Part shown: in pieces, positions 9,325 through 18,444 of the stretch
Layout of the letters: the number at the start of each line of letters is the position of its first letter
Numbering within the stretch: position 1 is the first letter of the stretch
From: Pleionea sp. CnH1-48
Lineage (GTDB): Bacteria > Pseudomonadota > Gammaproteobacteria > Enterobacterales > Kangiellaceae
Assembly (NCBI RefSeq): GCF_024124665.1
Contig: NZ_JAMXSB010000005.1
Location: forward strand, 124,001 to 188,000
Direction of reading: 5' to 3'
DNA: 64,000 bases
Position numbers and translations under genes: made by a program
The notes under the pieces: generated by a model
Seen by the model: the letters and a program-made list of their open reading frames with translations, nothing else
Told to the model about the DNA's origin: nothing
The model's database searches: none

Positions 9325-9375
9325 TGCACGAAACTGACTAACGCTCGTGCATGCTCATTAGACTCAGCGTATAAT
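9325..9375 (+). promoter_or_regulatory. Candidate promoter with an inverted repeat
   Basis: A perfect TATAAT at 9370-9375 lies upstream of the gene starting at 9412. The -35 region is poor, and an inverted repeat (TGCACGA 9325-9331, TCGTGCA 9345-9351) overlaps where it should be. This suggests, but does not prove, an activator or repressor site. Confidence 0.4.
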
Positions 9376-9411
9376 AAAGGACAAAAGGAAAGCATCTTAC
9401 AAACGAAACTC

Positions 9412-9864
9412 ATGAAACACATTGCTATTATTTTGGTTGCCGCTGCTGTTACCGGTATTTTACTGAAACCTTACTTTGCACCAGCAGACAGTGCACAAGG
9501 CGACAAAAAACCTGAGCCCCATCAAAAAGTAACGCCTCAAACATCCGCCCTCGCAGCCATCTATGAGCAAGAAGTCCAAGAGTCACACTGGGCGCTTTCC
9601 AAAGAGCAAGAGATCTCCAGTAAGCTTTTATCCGCTCCGAATCAAAACACACTTTCAACTCAGGGCATCACATTCTCAGGTGTTCACTGCAAGCAGTCCA
9701 TTTGCCAAGTACAGCTGACGCTGGATTCCAATAATAAGGTTTCGTCACAACAATTAGCAGCGGTATCGCAACTGCTCAAACCAGAAAAACCCGACGTCAA
9801 CTTCGAATCAGAGCATCAACAAACTCAAGCCAACCAACTGACTCTGTATATCAAGCAACGTTAG
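9412..9864 (+). CDS. Hypothetical periplasmic, membrane-anchored protein
   Basis: 150 aa. I do not recognise a named family. An N-terminal hydrophobic stretch (~4-20) acts as a signal anchor, followed by a Lys/Pro/Gln-rich linker and a compact domain with a HCKQSICQVQL strand. The two cysteines are spaced as in short periplasmic proteins with a C-x4-C beta hairpin, and a disulfide is likely. Its 3' end overlaps the convergent gene by 4 bp. Confidence 0.6.
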   Translation: MKHIAIILVAAAVTGILLKPYFAPADSAQGDKKPEPHQKVTPQTSALAAIYEQEVQESHWALSKEQEISSKLLSAPNQNTLSTQGITFSGVHCKQSICQVQLTLDSNNKVSSQQLAAVSQLLKPEKPDVNFESEHQQTQANQLTLYIKQR

Positions 9865-10352
9865 ATCCATATCATTGCCGCAGCAGCGGGCGTTAACGAC
9901 AACAGAGTAATCAGACAAACCCACAAAGCTTTATAGCCACTCTGTGGCTTGGCCAAATGCTCACGGGCATGCAAATTCAACCACTCGATTTCGTCAGCAC
10001 CAATGCGTCCCGGCTCGACATAAGTATTATAAAGCCGCTGCTGGAAAGCATCCGAATAGAAGAATCCATTAATTAGAGCCTGACGCACCACGCTCATATA
10101 TTCTTGCCGCCAATCCAGAGTATCCAGATGTGACTCACAAGACACAGCCTGTTCCCACTGCTCTCCCTGCCATAAAGAATAATGATGATTACGCAGCCAT
10201 AGATCCAGAGTCTGACGACGTTTAAAAGGGTCTTCTTGTCCGTTAAGATTTTTTAATAAGGCTTTGTATGCCACCTGATGATGACCGGTATCCCGACGGT
10301 TTTCAGAAAGTCTCGACGCATCCCCATCGATATCTTCAAATGCTACAACCAT
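9861..10352 (-). CDS. Hypothetical protein with C-terminal membrane helix
   Basis: 163 aa, no family recognised. Most of the protein is polar and rich in Trp, Tyr and His. The last ~20 residues form a single hydrophobic helix ending in AAAAMIWI, so it is probably tail-anchored in the inner membrane. An AGAAGGTG ribosome site precedes the ATG. It lies 49 bp after the VanZ-like gene on the same strand and may be co-transcribed with it. Confidence 0.6.
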   Translation of the reverse strand: MVVAFEDIDGDASRLSENRRDTGHHQVAYKALLKNLNGQEDPFKRRQTLDLWLRNHHYSLWQGEQWEQAVSCESHLDTLDWRQEYMSVVRQALINGFFYSDAFQQRLYNTYVEPGRIGADEIEWLNLHAREHLAKPQSGYKALWVCLITLLSLTPAAAAMIWI

Positions 10353-10401
10353 AACACCTTCTCCAACCCAAAAAGCTCTTAGTCAGAATAGTGGTTAAAT
10401 T

Positions 10402-11640
10402 TTACACCGATGTGACATTGTTTGAATAACGGGCAAGATGTTGGCTATTAAACTCAAGATGCGCCAAGCCAACAGCAAATAATAAGGCAAGCAAAGGATC
10501 GGTAATTTCTGGGTAGTGATTCCCCACCCACATTTGCATGACTTCAACCAGTAACAGGCAGCCACCCAGACAGAGGATTGTTTTTACTTTATGGCTAAGC
10601 CATTGGTTTAAAAAGTAATAAGCCGCGCCAAAGAAGAACAACTTCTCAAATAGTACATAGCTGTTGTACCACATAGAGCCACGTAAAAAGCCAGAAAAAG
10701 GAACCCATGAAAAACTATAACGACTGTGATTGAGCGTGAAAGGATGCAACCCACGTACAAATAGCCAGCCAAATACAACCACTGTCAAAGAACGCCATGA
10801 TAACCGCTCAACCCACATCATCAGTGATATCGAAACCCCGGCGGCAATGATGCTAGACAGTGACATAACATTACGTACGATCGCTACTTCAAGCAGAGAA
10901 ATAACAAAGAAAATCAGCCAGCGATGATAAAAACGGCTAAAGCCGGGCAACACTTGTTTTAATAACAACCAAAAAATACACCAGGCAACCAATCCATCCA
11001 ACACAGCAAACCAACTCAATCGCTGCCACATAAACAAAGGCTTCACACTGTCTTTCATCTGCCCCCAATCAAACGAAGGTATAAAGGGAAACAGCAGGTA
11101 TCCTAACCAGCAAAAGCAGATCATTAGAGGAACAGAGACATGGACTAACAACTGATCATGCTCAAACCAACGTGCCAGTGTGCTACTCAAAATCAAACGC
11201 GCCACCAACATGCCCAATAACAACCCGGCCATGTTAAACCAAACATCGCCAACCGCAGCCACTCGACTTGGCAAATACACTTGAATCATTTGCAAGGTTA
11301 AAGCAAAGGCAAAACCAAATAACAACAGTGCCGCACTCCAGGCCCAGCGATACCTTTTGTACTCAGAGTGATAAGACAAAGTGCCAAACAAACCAAAAGG
11401 AATAAATAACAGGATATTGCCCAAAATATCCCCTCGAGTCGTGTGGTGATCCCAGGTAGCCAGCCACGTAGCCCAATCAAACTGAGATAAATCACGTCCA
11501 GTAAACTCAAACGGGAATAACGAGCCGTAAGAGATCAAGACAATGATGATAAAAAACACAAAACGCATAAACAGTGGTTCTTTGGGCCAATAAGTTTGCG
11601 GCTGACGCCAGCCATGAGTCGTGCTAGAATAAGCCAGCAT
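10402..11640 (-). CDS. VanZ-like polytopic membrane protein
   Basis: 412 aa (or 388 from the alternative ATG at 11568, where the first helix begins; neither start has a good ribosome site). The VanZ pattern is clear: a first helix ending in SLFPFEF, then GDILGNILLFIPFGLFG, QVYLPSRVAAVGDVWFNMAGLLLGM, and further helices to the C-terminus, about ten membrane segments in all. VanZ-like proteins recur in exosortase/EPS loci, but their biochemical role is not established. Here it is divergent, by 84 bp, from the exosortase-A-associated ligase and decarboxylase. Confidence 0.8.
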   Translation of the reverse strand: MLAYSSTTHGWRQPQTYWPKEPLFMRFVFFIIIVLISYGSLFPFEFTGRDLSQFDWATWLATWDHHTTRGDILGNILLFIPFGLFGTLSYHSEYKRYRWAWSAALLLFGFAFALTLQMIQVYLPSRVAAVGDVWFNMAGLLLGMLVARLILSSTLARWFEHDQLLVHVSVPLMICFCWLGYLLFPFIPSFDWGQMKDSVKPLFMWQRLSWFAVLDGLVAWCIFWLLLKQVLPGFSRFYHRWLIFFVISLLEVAIVRNVMSLSSIIAAGVSISLMMWVERLSWRSLTVVVFGWLFVRGLHPFTLNHSRYSFSWVPFSGFLRGSMWYNSYVLFEKLFFFGAAYYFLNQWLSHKVKTILCLGGCLLLVEVMQMWVGNHYPEITDPLLALLFAVGLAHLEFNSQHLARYSNNVTSV

Positions 11641-11724
11641 GACTTATTTAAACAATCGTTTTTTCAACAAGTTACCATCGAGTCCATTTATCCTCTTTCA
11701 CTTTACACATGACCTATCCCAACC

Positions 11725-13296
11725 ATGAGCGAATTGTTACATCAATTACTTTGCGTTGAAGCCAGCCAATTATCACGGCCAGCCCTGTATTTTAAACAAC
11801 GCGAAATCACTTACGGTGAGTTAGCACAAGAGGTGGACGCAGTTGCCAGCGGGTTTTCGCAGCTGAATTTGCAACGGGCAGGCCGAGTGGCCATTTACCT
11901 CCCCAAGCAGCCAGAAACCGTGAGTGCAATGTTCGGTTGCAGCAAAGCGGGTGGCGTGTTTATTCCGGTAAACCCTCAGCTTAAAGCCGCACAGGTGGAA
12001 CACATTTTAAGTGACTCTGGAGCGCAGTTTCTGGTGACCTCTCGCCAACGTTGGCAACAGATGAGCTCGCAGATACAAGCACCCACTACGTTAGAAAAAG
12101 TGATACTTGTTGACGGTGATGACGATCTAGACGATGCCCTGAGCCTTGGCTGGTCACAATTTCTTCAAAAGACATCGACCAGCCCCTCAACGTTAACGCC
12201 AAACGACATGGCGGCCATACTCTATACATCCGGTAGCACTGGCTCTCCCAAAGGAGTTGTTTTATCCCACCGTAATTTATTAGCCGGTGCCGACAGTGTG
12301 TCGCAGTATCTGTGCAATGATAAAAATGATCGGCTACTGGCCGTTTTGCCTCTGAGCTTCGACTATGGTTTAAGCCAGATAACGACCGCTTTTTTTGTCG
12401 GTGCCAGCGTTATTTTATTAGACTACCTGCTCCCCAGAGATGTCGTCAAAGCCGTGGCGACCTATCAAGCAACCGCACTTGCGGCAGTGCCTCCTCTTTG
12501 GGTACTACTGGCAGAATTAGAATGGCCAGAAGAAGCCAAACATCACCTCCGCTACTGGACCAACAGTGGTGGTGCGATGCCCGAAGCCGTGCTGAAAAAG
12601 CTACAAACCCAGTTACCAACCACAACGCCCTACCTGATGTACGGGCTGACAGAAGCATTTCGTAGCACTTATTTGGAACCCAAACAGCTTGAACAGCGTC
12701 CAACGTCTATTGGAAAAGCCATACCGAACGCAGAAATTATGGTGTTAAGAGAAGATGGAACCCCCTGTGCGGTGGATGAGCCAGGCGAACTCGTTCATCG
12801 TGGCCCTCATGTAAGCCTTGGGTATTGGAATGCCGCCGAAAAAACCGCTGAGCGCTTTCGCCCTTATACTGCGTCTGGCGAGATACAAATTCCCGAGTAC
12901 GTGGTATGGTCGGGCGACACCGTTGTGAAAGACACCGAAGGCTATCTATACTTTGTGGGCCGCAAAGACGACATGATCAAATCGTCTGGTTATCGCATCA
13001 GTCCAACAGAGGTAGAAGAAATTGCTTACCAGCACCCAGAGGTAGCAGAAGTAGCCGCCATCGGAATCCCCCATCAGCAATGGGGAGAAGCGGTCACACT
13101 GATAGTGAAACCCAAAGCAGCAGAAGCATGGGAACAACAAGCATTGCTTCGACATTGCGCAAAACAACTGCCTAACTTTATGCATCCCAAGGCAGTCATC
13201 GAATTGCCCGAGTTGCCCAAAAATCCCAATGGAAAAATCGACCGTAAGCAACTTAAACAACAGTATTTGACATTTTTTCAGGATAGCGACGCATGA
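11725..13296 (+). CDS. AMP-forming acyl-CoA ligase, exosortase-A-associated family
   Basis: 523 aa ANL-superfamily enzyme. The phosphate loop YTSGSTGSPKG is at ~167-177. The YGLTEAF motif, the VWSGDTV core aspartate and the catalytic C-terminal lysine region (PNGKIDRKQL) follow. Similarity in order and neighbours points to the TIGR03098 group, acyl-CoA ligases found beside exosortase A. It would activate a carboxylic acid as an adenylate and transfer it to CoA or a carrier protein; the substrate is unknown. It overlaps the decarboxylase gene by 4 bp, so the two are surely co-translated. Confidence 0.85.
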   Translation: MSELLHQLLCVEASQLSRPALYFKQREITYGELAQEVDAVASGFSQLNLQRAGRVAIYLPKQPETVSAMFGCSKAGGVFIPVNPQLKAAQVEHILSDSGAQFLVTSRQRWQQMSSQIQAPTTLEKVILVDGDDDLDDALSLGWSQFLQKTSTSPSTLTPNDMAAILYTSGSTGSPKGVVLSHRNLLAGADSVSQYLCNDKNDRLLAVLPLSFDYGLSQITTAFFVGASVILLDYLLPRDVVKAVATYQATALAAVPPLWVLLAELEWPEEAKHHLRYWTNSGGAMPEAVLKKLQTQLPTTTPYLMYGLTEAFRSTYLEPKQLEQRPTSIGKAIPNAEIMVLREDGTPCAVDEPGELVHRGPHVSLGYWNAAEKTAERFRPYTASGEIQIPEYVVWSGDTVVKDTEGYLYFVGRKDDMIKSSGYRISPTEVEEIAYQHPEVAEVAAIGIPHQQWGEAVTLIVKPKAAEAWEQQALLRHCAKQLPNFMHPKAVIELPELPKNPNGKIDRKQLKQQYLTFFQDSDA

Positions 13297-14525
13297 AGCC
13301 AGCGCCTAAACACGCTCCTATGGACCAGTTTGCCACTCGAGACGGTCAGCTGCTTATTAACCAGCAACCGATTCGACAACTTGCACTGCGCGTCGGGCAA
13401 ACACCATTCTATGCTTATGACAGAAACCTGATTGCTGAGCGAGTAACCTCTTTACGTTCACAATTACCGCAACAGGTTCACATTCACTACGCGATCAAAT
13501 CCAATCCCATGCCCGCACTGGTCGATTTTATCAGCCATCATGTGGATGGCTTAGATGTCGCTTCTGGCAAAGAGCTAATCACAGCATTAGATTCCAGCAT
13601 TCCTGCCAATCATATTAGTTTTGCCGGCCCAGCTAAAAGTCACAAAGAACTGCAAATGGCTTTGGCCTCTGGCTGCACCATTAACCTGGAATCAGAAACA
13701 GAGTTAGAACGTGTTATTGAATTGAGCAAGCAACACCAGCTACCCGCCAATGTCGCCGTTCGTGTTAACCCCGACTTTGAACTCAAAGCGTCAGGCATGA
13801 AAATGGGTGGTGGAGCTCAGCAGTTTGGTATCGATGCTGAGCGAGTCCCGGATGTGATAGCGCGCATCAAAACAGCTCAACTTAATTTTATGGGTTTGCA
13901 TATTTTTACTGGCTCACAAAATTTAAAAGCCGAAGCGCTGATTAATGCCCACGACAATATCTTCCGTTTGGCCCAATCATTAAAAGAAAAAAGTCAGATA
14001 GAATTTACCCGCCTCAACATCGGTGGTGGATTTGGCATTCCTTATTTTCCCGGAGAATCGCCACTCGATCTGGCACCGGTTATCGACAACTTAAAGCAGT
14101 TATTAGCTCAATACCAGGCAGACTTTGCTAACACCGAAATTGTATTAGAGTTAGGACGCTATCTGGTTGGAGAAGCAGGCATTTATGTTTGTGAAGTCAC
14201 CGATATCAAAGAATCCCGTGGAGAAAAGTTTTTAATCGTCAATGGTGGACTCAATCATCACCTTTCTGCCTCCGGTAATTTTGGTCAGGTTATTCGCAAA
14301 AATTACCCTACGGCCATTGGCAATAAAATGAATGCCACGGATCACGAAGTAGTCAACGTTGTTGGTCCACTTTGCACACCATTAGATTTATTAGCCAACA
14401 AGATGTCACTACCGGTTGCCGAGATAGGCGATCTGGTCGTTATTTATCAATCTGGGGCCTACGGCTATACTGCCAGCCCAAAAGACTTTTTGAGTCATGG
14501 CTACCCATTAGAAGTTCTTGTGTAA
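13293..14525 (+). CDS. PLP-dependent decarboxylase, exosortase-A-associated family
   Basis: 410 aa, fold type III (DAP/ornithine decarboxylase family). The PLP lysine is K69 in HYAIKSNP. The FTGSQNL, NIGGGFGIPY and ELGRYLVGEAG segments, which bind phosphate and substrate, are present. The C-terminal YGYTASPKDFLSH differs from true LysA and agrees with the TIGR03099 group that travels with the TIGR03098 ligase. I infer a decarboxylated amino acid joined to an activated acid, but the product is not known. The usual partner, a small acyl carrier protein, is not seen here. Confidence 0.83.
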   Translation: MKPAPKHAPMDQFATRDGQLLINQQPIRQLALRVGQTPFYAYDRNLIAERVTSLRSQLPQQVHIHYAIKSNPMPALVDFISHHVDGLDVASGKELITALDSSIPANHISFAGPAKSHKELQMALASGCTINLESETELERVIELSKQHQLPANVAVRVNPDFELKASGMKMGGGAQQFGIDAERVPDVIARIKTAQLNFMGLHIFTGSQNLKAEALINAHDNIFRLAQSLKEKSQIEFTRLNIGGGFGIPYFPGESPLDLAPVIDNLKQLLAQYQADFANTEIVLELGRYLVGEAGIYVCEVTDIKESRGEKFLIVNGGLNHHLSASGNFGQVIRKNYPTAIGNKMNATDHEVVNVVGPLCTPLDLLANKMSLPVAEIGDLVVIYQSGAYGYTASPKDFLSHGYPLEVLV

Positions 14526-14542
14526 TACTAAGGAATATCTCT

Positions 14543-17011
14543 ATGTTAGGACTGAGTAAGCTCTATCATAATCTGGTTAAAGTTCCCTTAAGAGCTTTAG
14601 TTAGAATTAAATCGATTCCCGAAGCGCCAGTAAAGGAGCTAGAAATCGATCTCAGCAAACCCATTTATTACGTGTTACGTACTCGCTCCAGCAGCAGCTT
14701 TGCCATGCTGGCTCAAGAGTGTAAACGTCTTGGGCTACCAGAGCCCCAATACCTTTCTTCTAAAGCAGACAAGATCCCTAACGGCGGTGTGTTTTTTATT
14801 GAACACAAACAAATTTTTGGTCGCCGCCCTACCACCATAAAAAAATATCGTAAGAAATTAGAGTCCATTTTAGAACAACATTTCGAAAACGATACCGATA
14901 CACAACTGGTGCCAGTCTCCATTTATTGGGGCAGAAATCCAGGCAAAGAAAAATCCTGGTTCCGTCTGTTTTTTACCGATACCGAGAGTGCCACACCGAT
15001 TCGAAAGTTTTTTATCCTATTATTTCAGGGCAGAAACAGCTTTATTCGATTTGGCCGTCCACTGCAATTGAATCTGATTAAACAGCAATCGAACTATGAA
15101 GCCCTGGCAAGAAAAGTCAGCCGTGTATTACGCGTTTACTTTCATCGACAATGGACCGCTGCCATGGGTCCACTGGTTGCCAATCGCAAGCAGATGCTCA
15201 CCAGTTTGATGGCCAATGATCAAGTGATCGAAGCCATTAAGAAAGAACAGAAGTCGCGCAATATCAGTTATGCCAAAGCACAAAAAACCGCTTATAAATA
15301 TGCCGACGAAATAGCTGCCAGTTATTCTTATCGAATGATCTTATTTTTAAGCACTTTGCTCGGTGGGATCTGGAACAAGCTTTATAACGGTATCAAAGTT
15401 CAAAACGCATCCCGCGTGCGTGATCTGGCCAGCGAATACGAACTGGTTTACATGCCTTGCCACCGCAGTCATATAGATTACTTGCTGATATCCTATACTC
15501 TTTACCATCAAGGTTTAGTACCACCACATATTGCAGCTGGCATTAATTTGAACTTTTGGCCAGTTGGTGGAGTTTTACGACGTGCAGGCGCTTTTTACAT
15601 TCGTCGTAGTTTTCGCGGCAACAAACTCTACACCACCGTATTTAATGAATACCTTCGTTTGTTATTTGATCGCGGTTATCCCGTAGAGTTTTACCCTGAA
15701 GGTGGACGCAGTCGCACAGGTCGATTACTACAGCCCAAAACAGGCATGCTGTCTATGACTGTGCAAAGTGCGTTACGTGGATGTAAAAAACCCATTATGC
15801 TTATCCCTACCTATGTAGGTTATGAACGCATGATGGAAGGCAAAAGCTATATCAGCGAAATGCGCGGTAAGCAAAAGAAAAAAGAATCCATGGGGCAGTT
15901 GTTGAAAGTTAGAAAACAACTTAAGCAACGCTTCGGACAGGTTTATGTCAGTTTTGGAGAGCCTGTCTCATTAGAAGGTTATCTTGATCAACACCAACCC
16001 GATTGGCGTGATATCGGTGATGATAAACCCTCCTGGCTTAACCAGCATGTCACACAACTTAGTGATATGGTGATGAACCGCATCAACAATTGTGCCGTTG
16101 TAAATCCTGTCAATATCATCAGTTTGATCTTGCTGTCGACACAACGTCATACCATGGGCAAGCAAGAACTGTTAAGTCAGGTCGAACTGTACTTATCCTT
16201 ACTACGCAAAAGCCCCTATGATGCTGATACTTACATTCCAGAAGATTCAGCAGAAACCTTATTCAAACAGGCAGCCTCTCTAGAAACGCTCTATGAGTTT
16301 GATAATCCTTTGGGTAATCTGTGCCAACTCGATGAGAAAAACGCAGTACTGCTCACTTACTATAGAAATAACATACTGCATCTGTTTGCTATCTCATCCT
16401 TGATTGCTATCAACTTCCGCAACAATGAAAGCTTAAGTCGAACAGAGCTGGTCAATGCCTGCAAAATGATTTATCCGCTTCTAAAGCGCGAACTCACCAT
16501 TAAGCATTCTATTGATGAGCTGGATGCTGTCATTGATTCTCATCTGTCGGCAATGGCAGAGCTCTCTCTTCTGTCTATTGATGGCGACACAGTTCAACGA
16601 CCAGACTTTCATAGCGAATCCTACTCACAGCTCATGCTATTGGCTTCTACACTCAATGGAACTTTAGAACGCTATGGTGTGACCTTAACCTTGCTATCAG
16701 TTCATGCAGGTCGCGCTCCTATCAGTCGAGCACAGCTAGAAACACAAAGTCAAAAACTGACTCAACGTCTAGCGGCTCTTTACAATATTTATTCACCGGA
16801 GTCTTTTGACAAAAAGATTTTCCAACAGATTGTATCTGAATTAAAGCAGGGTGAATTAATAGAGAATAATGAGCAGAACGAACTGGTTATTAATGATCAA
16901 CTTACGAATCTCACTCAGCTGATTATGAGCTTGCTGACCATAGCGTCACAAGAAAGCTTATCGAAAGCTGCTCGTTGGTCATTAGAACGATGGCAAACCG
17001 ACAAAGAATAA
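14543..17011 (+). CDS. plsB: PlsB, glycerol-3-phosphate acyltransferase
   Basis: 822 aa, close to E. coli PlsB (~807). The catalytic HX4D motif is H307-x4-D312 in PCHRSHIDYLL, followed by the glycerol-phosphate-binding YPEGGRSRTGR block. It makes 1-acyl-glycerol-3-phosphate from acyl-CoA or acyl-ACP at the inner membrane, the first step of phospholipid synthesis. I chose ATG 14543 because AAGGA lies 8 nt upstream and the protein then begins as PlsB does; the frame is open 171 bp further upstream, inside the decarboxylase gene. It follows that gene by 17 bp. Confidence 0.96.
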   Translation: MLGLSKLYHNLVKVPLRALVRIKSIPEAPVKELEIDLSKPIYYVLRTRSSSSFAMLAQECKRLGLPEPQYLSSKADKIPNGGVFFIEHKQIFGRRPTTIKKYRKKLESILEQHFENDTDTQLVPVSIYWGRNPGKEKSWFRLFFTDTESATPIRKFFILLFQGRNSFIRFGRPLQLNLIKQQSNYEALARKVSRVLRVYFHRQWTAAMGPLVANRKQMLTSLMANDQVIEAIKKEQKSRNISYAKAQKTAYKYADEIAASYSYRMILFLSTLLGGIWNKLYNGIKVQNASRVRDLASEYELVYMPCHRSHIDYLLISYTLYHQGLVPPHIAAGINLNFWPVGGVLRRAGAFYIRRSFRGNKLYTTVFNEYLRLLFDRGYPVEFYPEGGRSRTGRLLQPKTGMLSMTVQSALRGCKKPIMLIPTYVGYERMMEGKSYISEMRGKQKKKESMGQLLKVRKQLKQRFGQVYVSFGEPVSLEGYLDQHQPDWRDIGDDKPSWLNQHVTQLSDMVMNRINNCAVVNPVNIISLILLSTQRHTMGKQELLSQVELYLSLLRKSPYDADTYIPEDSAETLFKQAASLETLYEFDNPLGNLCQLDEKNAVLLTYYRNNILHLFAISSLIAINFRNNESLSRTELVNACKMIYPLLKRELTIKHSIDELDAVIDSHLSAMAELSLLSIDGDTVQRPDFHSESYSQLMLLASTLNGTLERYGVTLTLLSVHAGRAPISRAQLETQSQKLTQRLAALYNIYSPESFDKKIFQQIVSELKQGELIENNEQNELVINDQLTNLTQLIMSLLTIASQESLSKAARWSLERWQTDKE

Positions 17012-17022
17012 AAAGTCGGAGC

Positions 17023-17054
17023 AAAAAAAAGGATGGCTAAGCCATCCTTTTTTA
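17023..17054. terminator. Bidirectional terminator between convergent plsB and Sel1/TonB gene
   Basis: A 7-bp GC-rich core (17031-17037 with 17041-17047) is extended by an A tract on the left and a T tract on the right, so it can serve both strands. Confidence 0.85.
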
Positions 17055-17080
17055 TACTTACTCTGTAACTTGTTTGATGC

Positions 17081-18415
17081 TTACTCAGCTACCTGACGAT
17101 ATCGTTCGAGCAGTAACTGAATATCCTGAGTATTCATTCCCATCTCAATAGCAGCTTCTAATGCATCTTCCTGAAAGTCTACCGCTTCAGAAAAATCATT
17201 TTGTCGCGCCCAGGCCAATGCAATCAACTCATTGATAGTGACATTGCCAAGAAAGTTATCATCACTGATGTCTTCTAACATATCGATGGCTTGTGAAGGA
17301 TTAGACACACCTTCATAAGGCGAAATTGCCAACAGACGAGCCATACGTAGTTGACCATGCAGCGAAAGCTTGCCCACGCTACTCAAACTTGAATAAGCTT
17401 GTAGGTGCATCTGACGAGTTTCTTCGTTGGTCCATAAAGCAGCTAATAACTCATGGGCCTCTGGTACTTGCTGTTGAGCTGCAAGCTCTAACCAACGCAT
17501 GCCTTTTGCCACATCAACTTTACAACCAACACCCCACAATAAACTACGACCTAATTCATACTGCGCATCAGCATTGCCTAATACTGCAGCCTTAAAGAAC
17601 CACTCAGTCGGATTAACTTTTACATCGGGATACGTATTCGCTTTATGATAGCGGCCATATTTTAACTGAGACTTGGCATCACCCTTTTTTGCACGTTTTT
17701 CAATGCGACCATAACTTAAGTTACCTGACGATGGTTGTGAGCCATTGCCAAAGTGGACCGTAAACTCATGGTCGTAGCTATAAACAGGTTCGCCGTTTGC
17801 ATTCTTATAAGGCTTGAAACGCCACTTTGGAAAAGACTCAATGACCGATTCGTCAAAAGTTTTTCTGGGTGCTGATTCCAATAACCTAAAGTTACGTACA
17901 TTACCCTTACGATCCAAATCAAAACGCACTTTGACCTTGCCAGAGATATTCGACTCTTTTGCTCGAGAAGGATATTCAGGCTCAATCATGTGAGCGACCT
18001 GCAATAAATAACTATTGTTATCAATATCAGGATAGAGTTGGCTCTTTAACGCTTTTTGCGAATAAGACTTAGCCAACTCTTTGTAATAAGCGATGGCTGC
18101 CTTTCTTTTGTTACCAAGCTCTGCCTCAATAGCATTTAGCATGTGCTTATCTTGTTCTTTGGAACCTTTTTGCTCAACCGCTAATCGCGCCCAAGCATAA
18201 GATTTCAGTAAGTCTTTCGTCGTTCCTTCACCGTGAAAGTACATAATTCCAACATTCAGCTGAGAACGTCTTTCCCCTAGCTCAGCTAACTGAGAAAACT
18301 CCCCAAAAGCATCTTTATATTGTTCTTTTGAATATGCTTTGATCGCCGATGAAAAATCAGCCAATACAAGGGATGAGCTCATCAGACATATCAAGGATAT
18401 GGCTACTCGTTTCAT
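17081..18415 (-). CDS. Sel1-repeat protein with an internal TonB C-terminal domain
   Basis: 444 aa. A signal peptide (~1-19) is followed by Sel1/TPR-like repeats (~25-120; for example LNVGIMYFHGEGTTKD). A TonB C-terminal domain (~145-220; EYPSRAKESNISGKVKVRFDLD and FPKWRFKP) comes next, then more Sel1 repeats (~235-340). True TonB has an N-terminal membrane anchor and proline-rich spacer, and neither is present here. It is therefore probably a soluble periplasmic scaffold rather than an energy transducer. It follows ubiA by 29 bp on the same strand. Confidence 0.82.
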   Translation of the reverse strand: MKRVAISLICLMSSSLVLADFSSAIKAYSKEQYKDAFGEFSQLAELGERRSQLNVGIMYFHGEGTTKDLLKSYAWARLAVEQKGSKEQDKHMLNAIEAELGNKRKAAIAYYKELAKSYSQKALKSQLYPDIDNNSYLLQVAHMIEPEYPSRAKESNISGKVKVRFDLDRKGNVRNFRLLESAPRKTFDESVIESFPKWRFKPYKNANGEPVYSYDHEFTVHFGNGSQPSSGNLSYGRIEKRAKKGDAKSQLKYGRYHKANTYPDVKVNPTEWFFKAAVLGNADAQYELGRSLLWGVGCKVDVAKGMRWLELAAQQQVPEAHELLAALWTNEETRQMHLQAYSSLSSVGKLSLHGQLRMARLLAISPYEGVSNPSQAIDMLEDISDDNFLGNVTINELIALAWARQNDFSEAVDFQEDALEAAIEMGMNTQDIQLLLERYRQVAE

Positions 18416-18444
18416 TCTATCTCCACAACGGTGAGTGGAAACGG

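Noticed and set aside
14372-14542. N-terminal extension of plsB into the decarboxylase gene
   Set aside because: The added residues are a frame-shifted reading of the decarboxylase; ATG 14543 has a proper ribosome site and matches PlsB starts.
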